Below are positions 10,044-17,606 of a DNA stretch of 64,000 bases, one piece after another (position 1 is the first letter of the stretch; every line of letters begins with the position of its first letter). Location: assembly GCA_963823675.1 (NCBI GenBank), contig CAWGMT010000007.1, positions 1 to 64,000 on the forward strand, written 5' to 3'. The position numbers and the translations under genes were made by a program. Below the pieces are notes generated by a model, which was not told the origin of the DNA, searched no databases, and saw nothing but the letters and a program-made list of their open reading frames with translations. Origin of the DNA: CAWGMT01 sp963823675 (GTDB lineage Bacteria > Planctomycetota > Planctomycetia > Isosphaerales > Isosphaeraceae).

Positions 10044-12382
10044 GATAGGTTGGGCATTCCCTTGAGGAAATCCGAATCGTCCGCAGGGAGAATGATCCCG
10101 TCCTTGATCGGTTGGAGCAAGAACGAATAAACCAAGGGGAGCCCGTAGAGCCCCGGAATCCCGCGAAGATAGTCCTTGTGGAACTCCTCGAGACTCGCGA
10201 GGTCCGCTTCCCAGTTGATCACCCACGCCTTGGTCGCTCTCTCGGGTCGATCGAGGAAGGGGTGCAACAGGACGCGCTCGTACGCCAGGAAGTCCTCGCC
10301 GTTGCGCTCGAACGGCTTGAGTCGCATCGGCCGCAACCAGGGGCGGTGCCGCTCGACGTTCCTGGCGAACGCCTGCAGAATCGAGCCGGACGCGGTGAGC
10401 GTCATGATGACGGGCACGAGCGGGCCCGTCGCCGTCAGGCCGTAAGGACCGAGAAGTCCCGCGAGCAGATCATCCAGAGCATCGGCATACTGGTCGACTT
10501 TGTCGAGGAGGAACAAGAGCCGGCCGCCGGCTGCGGCCACGTCCGGGCAGCTTGCAATGACGTCGCCGCGGAGCATGTCCAGGTCTTTCTTCAGGGCCAT
10601 CCGCAGGGCATCGACGGAGAGCTCGTCCCCGGGTTTGCCGAGACTCGCCCAGACATCGGGGTCCAGCTTGCGACAGCTCCTCAGCTTCTTGGCGGGCGTC
10701 ACGCGCAACAAGTCGAGCTGGCTCGGGAACGCGACGGAGCGCAAGAACGCCTTGCGCGCCTTGCTGATGGCTTCGTAGAAGGCGGCGGCCAGTTGCAGCC
10801 GGCCTCTCGGTGGCTCCCAGTTTGGGTCATCTGATCCAATCAAGCAGGGGATGTGGTGATCGCGGACGGCCTGCGCGGTCAGTTCCAGGAGGAGCCGCGA
10901 GTGGCCCATCCCCTTGTCAACGGTCTCGGAGTACGCGGCCACGACCGAATACTGGCGACCTTTGACGGGATGGAACAGCTCGTGGTACGCGGCGAAGAAC
11001 TCGTCGCGGCCGCAGAAGACCGGCTTGCGCTCGACGTCGTAGACATTGATTCGTTCATCTACCCCCGGACAACCGGGCCCGGCGCTGGATGAGTCGGGCA
11101 GGAGCACGGGTACGAATCCAGGGTTGACGGCCTGGGCCATGAACAGGGCGGGCAGCGCCCAGTCGGCCGATCTGTATGCTCGTTCCCCCTCGCTCAAGGC
11201 GGCCGACCGCGCCTGGGTGGCGGCGGCCACCAGGGAACGGCCTTCGAGCAGGGCTTCGCCGAATCGGCGGGTAAACAGCCGGCAGCCCCGGTCCGACACC
11301 TCGCCGGCCATGCCCACCACGATCGGTACTCTCCCCTCGACCAGCCGCGCCGCCAAAGGCGCTGTCTGGTGACCTCCCCACATTCGCACATCCGGAGGGT
11401 CGGACGGCTCCGCGGAAGAACCGACGGCCGCTGTCTCCGCAACTCCCCCCGCCTGCGCCGGGCTGTCGGCCGTGTGGCAGGCACTCAGCACGACAATGGC
11501 GGGGAGCTCGACCGTCTGGTCCACGTTGAGCCATCCCAGGATCTGGTCAGCCTCGTAGGCGGCCACGTCAGTTCGATCCTCATCGGGATCGTCTTTCTCG
11601 AGGATCAAGGCTGCCGGCGCCCCATCCGCGGCCGGCTGCCCGTGACAGAGGAAGTGGACGATATGAGGGCGAAAGCTCTTGATCCGCTCCTTGATCCGCT
11701 CGGGCCGGGCCCGATGCAAGACCAGTGACTGGATGCTGTGGCCGTTCCAGCGAAGCTGGTTCAACAAGGCCAGACATTCCGTCGCGGGCCGGATCCCGCG
11801 GATGCCGGTTTCGGTCCAGGGCGTTCCCAGAACGAACAGCACCCGGGGCGGATAGGAAATCGGGCGCACCTCCCAATCTGCTTTATCTGTCTTGGCGACC
11901 AGCCGGGTAATCGCCACGGGGCTGCGCCGCCCGGCCGCAAGGAAGCCATCCTCATCCGGCCCGTGCATCAGCTCCCAGTTGAGCCGGTTGAGAATGTCGT
12001 CGCCGGCGGGCCAGCAGAGGGCCAGCTCGATCAGCTTTTCCATCGGGTTGGCCTTCGCATCGGCAGAGATTGCCGCCCACGCGACTTTCCCGATCAGCGT
12101 GTCGAAGAGATACAGGCCGAAGTCCTTCAGGTCGGTGCCGTAGTCCCGATCGGCGATCCGTTGGCGAATCGCGAACAGCTCATCGACGTTCCCGCCCGGC
12201 TGGAGGTGGGGGCACAAGACCTCGCGAGGCTTGCCCGCCGGCAGATCGGGGGGCATCGGGAGGCAGTCGCCTTCGGCGTTGACCTTCCTCACAAGAGTCC
12301 GCTCGGAGTACTTCTTGCCGGCCGGCCCGCCGGCGGTGATGGTAAGGTTCCAGCGCTCGTCCACACAGACTTGAAATCGCAT
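10040..12382 (-). CDS. CHAT-domain (caspase-like) protease with degenerate NTPase region
   Basis: An intact frame of 780 residues and the first gene of the operon. Residues 1-165 form the alpha/beta N-terminal part typical of CHAT proteins. Residues 175-425 carry the peptidase fold with IVHFLCHGQ (His247) and VVLSACHTAD (Cys302), the expected His-Cys dyad of clan CD peptidases. Residues 445-780 look like an NTPase: GMGHSRLLLE (491-500) sits where a P-loop is expected but lacks GKT/S, and RLLFLLDKVD (621-630) resembles a Walker B strand. Nucleotide hydrolysis is therefore doubtful. No signal peptide or membrane segment is seen. CHAT peptidases in bacteria often act as effectors cleaving partner proteins after an NTPase or TPR sensor is triggered; the neighbouring giant ATPase and metalloprotease fit this. 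The substrate is unknown. Confidence 0.88.
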   Translation of the reverse strand: MRFQVCVDERWNLTITAGGPAGKKYSERTLVRKVNAEGDCLPMPPDLPAGKPREVLCPHLQPGGNVDELFAIRQRIADRDYGTDLKDFGLYLFDTLIGKVAWAAISADAKANPMEKLIELALCWPAGDDILNRLNWELMHGPDEDGFLAAGRRSPVAITRLVAKTDKADWEVRPISYPPRVLFVLGTPWTETGIRGIRPATECLALLNQLRWNGHSIQSLVLHRARPERIKERIKSFRPHIVHFLCHGQPAADGAPAALILEKDDPDEDRTDVAAYEADQILGWLNVDQTVELPAIVVLSACHTADSPAQAGGVAETAAVGSSAEPSDPPDVRMWGGHQTAPLAARLVEGRVPIVVGMAGEVSDRGCRLFTRRFGEALLEGRSLVAAATQARSAALSEGERAYRSADWALPALFMAQAVNPGFVPVLLPDSSSAGPGCPGVDERINVYDVERKPVFCGRDEFFAAYHELFHPVKGRQYSVVAAYSETVDKGMGHSRLLLELTAQAVRDHHIPCLIGSDDPNWEPPRGRLQLAAAFYEAISKARKAFLRSVAFPSQLDLLRVTPAKKLRSCRKLDPDVWASLGKPGDELSVDALRMALKKDLDMLRGDVIASCPDVAAAGGRLLFLLDKVDQYADALDDLLAGLLGPYGLTATGPLVPVIMTLTASGSILQAFARNVERHRPWLRPMRLKPFERNGEDFLAYERVLLHPFLDRPERATKAWVINWEADLASLEEFHKDYLRGIPGLYGLPLVYSFLLQPIKDGIILPADDSDFLKGMPNLS

Positions 12383-12890
12383 CGGTCGAACCGTCTAGAA
12401 GGGCTAGGGCAGGCGCGGACGTTGCACCTGGCCGGCGAGCGGTCCTCGCCGCTGGGCCCGCGTCGACTCAAGCTACGGGCCCAGGTCGCGATCGCTCGTC
12501 CGGAACAAGCGTGATCGGGATCCCGCGGACGACCCCAATCGCCGCAGACTCGACTCGGCAGCCGGGCTATTCAGAGCCCTAGTCGAGCAAACCCGGCAGG
12601 CAAAAGCAAGTCCTGTCGCGCATTGATCAGTCGAAACCTTGATTGCGTCTGTCCGTTGCAGCAAAATGCGCCTAGAATACCAAGCAGTGGGCAGTCATTC
12701 TGTGCGAGGAAGAACCGTCCCGCGCAAGCTGATTATCAAGCCGCACCCGGCAACCTCCGACGCTGCCACAGGCCCTAAACGGGGTTTCGTGATCCTGGGA
12801 GGGCGAGGCTCCGTCCGAGCCATGCAAACAACCGGCTTACACGGAGGTTCGCCCTTCCCGAATCGTGCAAGGCCGTTTAGAGGTTGCAGT
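12383..12890. other. intergenic region between divergent genes
   Basis: About 500 bases between the divergent CHAT operon and the His-rich secreted protein gene. No convincing gene is seen on either strand. Promoters for both directions must lie here, but no clear -35/-10 pair could be picked by eye. Confidence 0.5.
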
Positions 12891-13445
12891 ATGCGCAAAA
12901 TACTGGTTCTGGCTGGTATCGGAATTCTCACTACGACGGCGGGGACGGTGGCCTCACGGGCAGGGGCACCGGGGCATGGGCATGGGTCGTCGCATGGCTC
13001 TCATGGCGAGGGCGACCGCGAAGGCCCCGTCAGACATGGCGGCGGCCACACGGGGCACCACGGGATACTTTTTCCCACCCAACTGGAGTTGCTACCGTAC
13101 CTCTTCCCGGGGGAACCGGAACAAGGTCCCGCCGCGCCCGGCATACCCACGGCCGGCGTGGTGGGCGGCGGAGCCGAGCGTATCCTCGCAGGCCACCTGT
13201 TGGGCCCAGGCAGCCACCCACACGCGCCCGTCGTGGTACGGGTCGAGCGGGGTAAGCCTTCGATGCCGAATCCGGCGGCTCCCGTCGAGATCGACCAGGG
13301 AGGCGCGGCGACGGCGCAGCCCAATCCCACCGCCAGCCCATCGTCGCCGCGTCCTCCAGGCGCCGCCGGCCCCGGCCGGCCGGTGTCTGGCTCGTCTGGC
13401 CCAGGCCTGCCAGGACCAGGACGACCGGCAATTCCTCGATCCTGA
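12891..13445 (+). CDS. His- and Gly-rich secreted protein, possible metal binder
   Basis: The ATG at 12891 gives 184 residues with an N-terminal signal peptide (MRKILVLAGIGILTTTAGTV, cleavage near ASRAG). A short His-rich stretch follows (HGHGSSHGSHGEG, RHGGGHTGHHG, residues about 26-57). The rest is rich in Pro, Gly and Ala with no recognisable fold, so it is probably disordered. Upstream in-frame codons extend to 12639 but lack coding character. Clustered histidines after a signal peptide suggest periplasmic binding of Cu, Zn, Ni or Co, and the gene lies close to RND-type heavy-metal efflux genes. That role is inference from composition and neighbourhood; no family is recognised. Confidence 0.6.
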   Translation: MRKILVLAGIGILTTTAGTVASRAGAPGHGHGSSHGSHGEGDREGPVRHGGGHTGHHGILFPTQLELLPYLFPGEPEQGPAAPGIPTAGVVGGGAERILAGHLLGPGSHPHAPVVVRVERGKPSMPNPAAPVEIDQGGAATAQPNPTASPSSPRPPGAAGPGRPVSGSSGPGLPGPGRPAIPRS

Positions 13446-13476
13446 GACGAGTGTTTGCGGACCGATCCCGGGGCGA

Positions 13477-14315
13477 TCATTTCCCCTTTTCCATTTGAAA
13501 GCGGACTTTGACGGCAACCTCTGCGCGCAACCGCTCCTGAGCGTTGGCAACGCGGACCACGACCGGGACCAAGCCGCTGTTTCGGTCGGCCACCTTCCCG
13601 ACAAAGACGACCTTTCCCTTTCCGGCCGCCTGCGCCTTGGCGTCGAGCCAAACTTCGGCCGACTGACCCACGGCCACCTGCTCCGCCTGCACCGGCGGCA
13701 GTTCGCAGCGGACGTCGAGCTCGCGCAGGTCAACGATTTCTCCCCAAATCATTGAGCCAGGCCAGGTTACGGTGCCCGGGCTAACGTCCAGCCAGGCGAT
13801 TTCGCCGTCGATGGAAGCGGTCACGGTATACAGCTTGAGCTCGCTCTGGGCGAGGGAAAGCTCGGCTTCCGCGGCGAGCACCTGCGCCTCGTTGCTCAAA
13901 GCGGTGGCGCGAAGCTCGTTGTAGGCCCGCTCGGGGAGCGCCCCGTAGTCCGGGAATTGTCGGCAAGTTCCAGGTTCCGCCGGCTGTACCGGGCCTTGGC
14001 CTCGATGCTTTTCAGCTCCTTCTCCCTCGCCCGAACCTTGGCCTGCGCTTCGAGATCGTAGAGCTTGATCAGCGCCTGGCCTTTCGTCACGCGGTCGCCC
14101 GGGCCGACCAACACCTCGACAACGGGACGCAGGACCGCGGCAGCAATGATTCCCCTGCGGGAGAGCATGCAGCGCGTTCGCCCGGGCACCTCCAGTGGAG
14201 GCCCCGGAGCCGGTTGTGCTGTCGCGTCAGGAGCGTCGGCGGCAGGCGCGGCCAATTCGTAAACGGCCAGGGCCCCCAGAATCAGTCCGAATGCCACCAA
14301 CGGAATCATCCTCAT
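13477..14315 (-). CDS. HlyD-type periplasmic adaptor (membrane fusion protein), one frameshift
   Basis: Starts at 14315 with an N-terminal membrane anchor (MRMIPLVAFGLILGALAVYE). The first part holds a lipoyl-like half (VVEVLVGPGDRVTKGQALIK) and the first helix of an alpha hairpin (LYDLEAQAKVRAREKELKSI). A shift near 13940 moves the frame to the second helix (VLAAEAELSLAQSELKLYTV), the other lipoyl half (ASIDGEIAWLDVSPGTV) and a beta-barrel end with VADRNSGLVPVVVRV. At about 280 residues it is short for the family. It would link an inner-membrane pump to an outer-membrane channel or act with an ABC exporter. It lies opposite the RND genes, so it may be a separate adaptor. Confidence 0.7.
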
Positions 14316-14448
14316 GACTTGGCCTCCACTCGGTTATGAACGCACACTCTCGCCTCCAACCGCGTAGCAACTACGGGGTTGCATAATTCAGGGTACTGGT
14401 GTTACGATACGCGTGGTAGGTTTCGGAATCTTTCAGGCAAGGCAGGTC

Positions 14449-15123
14449 ATGGCCGTCGCCAGCCGCTCGCTGTACAAATCGTGGGTGCCCCTCGGGACAA
14501 TCGTTGGTGCGATGCTCGTGGCAGGCGCTGCATCGGCCTACGACACGACGGGCAAGCGCCGTTGCGCCGCGGCTTGTGGCGCCACCTGCGCCGGCTCTCC
14601 AGTCCCACCGGAGAACTCGACGGGCTCCGCCCAGACCCCGCTCGCGATGGTCAATCGACTCGCGGGGCCCGCGGCAGTAAACGATTGCTTCAAGACCAAC
14701 GACGGCCCCTGCCTATCCAGCTCCGAGCCGCCGGTTAGCGCCGGGTGGCGATCGGGCCACCGCATCCCCAAGACCCACCCCGCGCGTGCCGCGAGGACCG
14801 TCCGCGTCGTGTTCGACTTGGGCGTGCGCTTGAAGCGGGTGCAGAGCGGTTCGACCTTATGCTGCTCAGACCATTTCCTAGCGTATTTCGTGACCATGCC
14901 CGCGGACGACCCCAGCGACGACACCACCTCGGACGACCCCGACGACGACGACGACAACGACACGTCAAAGTTCCTCAATGGTTACGACGAGACGGATTTC
15001 CCGTCCATGGCTTGGCTTCCCGAGCGAGCGGCCTTCCCGATCCTCCCCGAGCGCACGCTCGTAACCCGGGCTCCCCACCTCGCTTCAACCCTTCTGCACA
15101 TTCTCCAGCGGCTTCGCTGTTAG
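14449..15123 (+). CDS. hypothetical secreted acidic protein
   Basis: From the ATG at 14449 the frame gives 224 residues, opening with a plausible signal peptide (YKSWVPLGTIVGAMLVAGAA, then SAYD). A cysteine-containing segment (CAAACGATCAG) follows, and later a very acidic run (PDDDDDNDTSKFLNG, about residues 165-185), of a kind that can bind divalent cations. No family is recognised. A 146-residue frame on the opposite strand overlaps it but shows no family traits. The last 40 residues read poorly and may be out of frame, so the true C-terminus is uncertain. It precedes the metal-efflux operon, so a periplasmic metal role is possible but unproven. Confidence 0.4.
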   Translation: MAVASRSLYKSWVPLGTIVGAMLVAGAASAYDTTGKRRCAAACGATCAGSPVPPENSTGSAQTPLAMVNRLAGPAAVNDCFKTNDGPCLSSSEPPVSAGWRSGHRIPKTHPARAARTVRVVFDLGVRLKRVQSGSTLCCSDHFLAYFVTMPADDPSDDTTSDDPDDDDDNDTSKFLNGYDETDFPSMAWLPERAAFPILPERTLVTRAPHLASTLLHILQRLRC

Positions 15124-15567
15124 GCCTGGCTGGCTCCCTTCGCACCGAAGCTTGCCATAGGCGTCGCGTCACCCCCGCGTGACGGAAGATCGCGCAAAGC
15201 GTGATGTGGAAACACATGTTTCCATTTGGCAGCGTCGGTGGAACATCCCGAGTGCGACTCCCGGGCTTTACGATCTGCCAATCAACAACCTCTCCAGTCC
15301 ACCCGAGAACCCACGTTTGCGCAGCCGCAGCAAACCCGCACGGGGGAGCCGTTAGGTATCGCCCTGCCAGTGAGCGGACAAGCGCCGCAGCGACGGTGGC
15401 TGATGCCCCTGAAACCGCAGCGTGCGGCCCAGGAAAAGGGCGAAGGCCACACTGGCTATTCCGAAGTTCGCCAGAAGATCAATGCCAAAATATCCACGAA
15501 TCCTTGATACCCGGCGTACAGCCGCGATTGACCGTACAGAACGACTTGGAGGGGAGAGAGCAAAGCG
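15124..15567. other. intergenic region before the efflux operon
   Basis: No convincing complete gene. On the minus strand a short hydrophobic peptide (GYFGIDLLANFGIASVAFAL, to a stop near 15354) reads like a membrane-protein fragment but has no start and no recognised relatives. Plus-strand frames are weak. The promoter of the adaptor gene at 15568 should lie in the last 100 bases. Confidence 0.4.
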
Positions 15568-17562
15568 ATGAACACGGCAACGGCGTCTCCAACTGATGGC
15601 CCCAACCACGCGCACGTGGACCATGAGAAGGACCACGAGATGGACCAGGCGGCTGCCGCGCGGCTCAAAATGGGCTGGGGGCAGAGAGCAATCGTGGTAC
15701 TTCTCTTGACTGTAGTTCTGGTCCCGCCGCTGGCGGGATTTTACAGCTACTTTTCGGGCGTCCCCCTGCATTTGCTGGCCGCCAAGAAACTGGAAACAGA
15801 GGAGGAGGCGGAGGCCGAGGCACCGAGCATCTCACTGGTCTCGGGCAAACCCCACACGCTGGAGGTCACCGAAGAGGTCGCCGCCGGCTTGGGAATCCGC
15901 AAGGGGGAAAAAGACTCGGTCGCGGTCGCACAACGGCCGACGACGATGCGGCCGCTCGTGCTTCCGGGCTCCACGGACTTCAATCCCAGTCGTCTTGCGC
16001 GCATCCGCGCTCGATTCGCTCCCGCCCGAGTGGTCCAGTTGGCCCAGGTCCAGGATCGCGACCCCAAGACCGGACAGACGGAGTACCGCGACCTGAGGCC
16101 TGGTGACGTCGTCGCGAAGGGCGATCTCCTGGGGATTTTTTACAGTGTGGACGTGGGATCCAAGAAGAACGATCTGTTGCAGGCCCTGGTCCAACTTGAG
16201 CTGGATCAGAAAATCCTGGACAAAGTCGAGGCGAACCGCTTCTCGGTTCCGGAGGTGTACTTCCTCACGCAGGTGCGCGCCGTGCAGGGCGACCGCACCG
16301 AGGTCAACCGGGCACTTAACAATCTCAAGCTGTGGGACATCCCGCAGGACGAGATCGACGCGCTTCATGCGGAGGCCAGGAAGATCGGTGCCGACAAGAA
16401 CGCCTGGTTCAACACCCCGGAAGGCCGGTGGGTGATGGGTTTCAAACAGTCGGCCTGTGACCTGCGCTTGATATCTTCAGTGAAAGACGACAGTGTGATC
16501 CCGAAAACGGGCAAAGATCTGATCATCGTGGCCGCCGTGGAAAATGCGCTCCATTTCCGCATGTTCGACAGTGATGGCAAGATGGTCGTCGACACCGATG
16601 AGAAGATGCTGCCGGGGCAAGCCCGGCGAATCGAGGATCTCCGGAAGCAGCTAGCGGGCTTGTGGCCGCTTCGTGAGCTTGCTGGCACCGAGAAGGACCG
16701 GGTCATCGCCACTGTCACATCAATCGTCGGTCACAACCCAAAGCCGGTGGGCGGGCCGCCTGATCCTTTCGCGGAGCACGAGATTCCCTGGGGCCGGGTG
16801 ACCTTGCGCGCACCGTTCGACGGCGTCGTCATCGAACGCAACCTCCACAAGGACGAGATGGTGGTCGACAACACGGTCAACCTGTTTCAAATCGCCGATG
16901 TGAGCCGGCTTCTGGTCAACGCCAACTGCCCCGAGGATCAACTGCCGGCCCTGGAGGCCCTTGGCCGCAACGAGAGGAAGTGGACCGTGCAAACGGTGGG
17001 CGCGGATGCGGCCGCCGGACTTACCGGAACCATCGACGAGATCAGCTACATCATCGACCCCAATCAGCACACGGCGGTCGTCAAGGGGTACGTCGAGAAC
17101 CCCGGAAAGCGGATCCGGGCGGGACAGTACGTCACCGCCACGGTGAACATCCCGCCGCCGGCCGACGTGGTCGAGATTCCCGTCGATGCCCTGGTGGACG
17201 ACGGCAGGCAGAGCTTGGTGTTCGTGCAGCCCGATGCGGCCAAGCACCAGTTTACGATGCGCCGCGTCCACGTGACGCATCGCTTCGACCGCACGGTGTT
17301 CGTGCGGGATACGCCGATCCCCAAGGACGAGCAATTGACGGCCCTGGAGGCGGAAGAGGGCCTCTTGCCGAAAGAGCCCCTGCGGCCGGGCGAGCGCGTG
17401 CTCGTGGCCGGGTCGGTGGAACTCAAACGGGTCGTGATCGACCTCGAGTCGCGACCCCAGGAGCAACCGGCCGACCACCTCGCCAAGGCGAAAATGCGAT
17501 CCGCGTTGACGATCGAGTCGCGATCCGGAGCAGAAGCCGAAAGCCGGGCAAGGGCTAATTGA
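15568..17562 (+). CDS. CusB/CzcB-like heavy-metal efflux adaptor with an internal insertion
   Basis: An intact frame of 664 residues. The N-terminus is cytoplasmic and His/Asp-rich (HAHVDHEKDHEMDQ), followed by one membrane segment (residues about 37-57). The periplasmic part holds the usual barrel, lipoyl and hairpin elements (LVLPGSTDFNPSRLARIRAR, VTLRAPFDGVVIERN, NLFQIADVSRLLVNANCPED, VEIPVDALVDDG). Adaptors of this type receive metal and connect the RND pump to the TolC channel. Between FNTPEGRWVMG and WGRVTLRAPFDG sits about 100 extra residues (292-391; 16441-16740) with their own character (LIIVAAVENALHFRMFDSDG), not expected in the family. The RND pump follows 44 bases downstream. Judged by domain order, CusB/CzcB-like is firm; the metal is not known. 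Confidence 0.88.
   Translation: MNTATASPTDGPNHAHVDHEKDHEMDQAAAARLKMGWGQRAIVVLLLTVVLVPPLAGFYSYFSGVPLHLLAAKKLETEEEAEAEAPSISLVSGKPHTLEVTEEVAAGLGIRKGEKDSVAVAQRPTTMRPLVLPGSTDFNPSRLARIRARFAPARVVQLAQVQDRDPKTGQTEYRDLRPGDVVAKGDLLGIFYSVDVGSKKNDLLQALVQLELDQKILDKVEANRFSVPEVYFLTQVRAVQGDRTEVNRALNNLKLWDIPQDEIDALHAEARKIGADKNAWFNTPEGRWVMGFKQSACDLRLISSVKDDSVIPKTGKDLIIVAAVENALHFRMFDSDGKMVVDTDEKMLPGQARRIEDLRKQLAGLWPLRELAGTEKDRVIATVTSIVGHNPKPVGGPPDPFAEHEIPWGRVTLRAPFDGVVIERNLHKDEMVVDNTVNLFQIADVSRLLVNANCPEDQLPALEALGRNERKWTVQTVGADAAAGLTGTIDEISYIIDPNQHTAVVKGYVENPGKRIRAGQYVTATVNIPPPADVVEIPVDALVDDGRQSLVFVQPDAAKHQFTMRRVHVTHRFDRTVFVRDTPIPKDEQLTALEAEEGLLPKEPLRPGERVLVAGSVELKRVVIDLESRPQEQPADHLAKAKMRSALTIESRSGAEAESRARAN
16441..16740 (+). 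repeat. in-frame insertion module inside the efflux adaptor gene
   Basis: Adds about 100 codons to the adaptor without breaking the frame. Hand counting gives about 53 % G+C over 16441-16620, visibly less than neighbouring coding DNA. The encoded segment (LIIVAAVENALHFRMFDSDG, then VVDTDEKMLPGQARRIEDLR and VIATVTSIVGHNP) resembles short orphan proteins and C-terminal tails that I recall as recurrent in planctomycete and cyanobacterial genomes. I treat it as a mobile or duplicating module. Exact ends cannot be fixed without an uninterrupted homologue. Confidence 0.5.
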
Positions 17563-17590
17563 CCACTGACCACTGACCACTGACCACTGA
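17561..17590 (+). repeat. tandem GACCACT heptamer
   Basis: Four copies of GACCACT, the last ending GACTACT, fill the spacer between the adaptor stop codon and the RND pump start. The adaptor stop TGA lies within the first copy. No function is evident. Confidence 0.85.
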
Positions 17591-17606
17591 CTACTGGGTT
17601 TTTTCC

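Noticed and set aside
7970..10045. Plus-strand open frame of 691 codons opposite the giant NTPase gene
   Set aside because: Arg/Gly/Gln-rich text without motifs; the minus strand has P-loop and repeat structure and the high G+C makes long antisense frames common.
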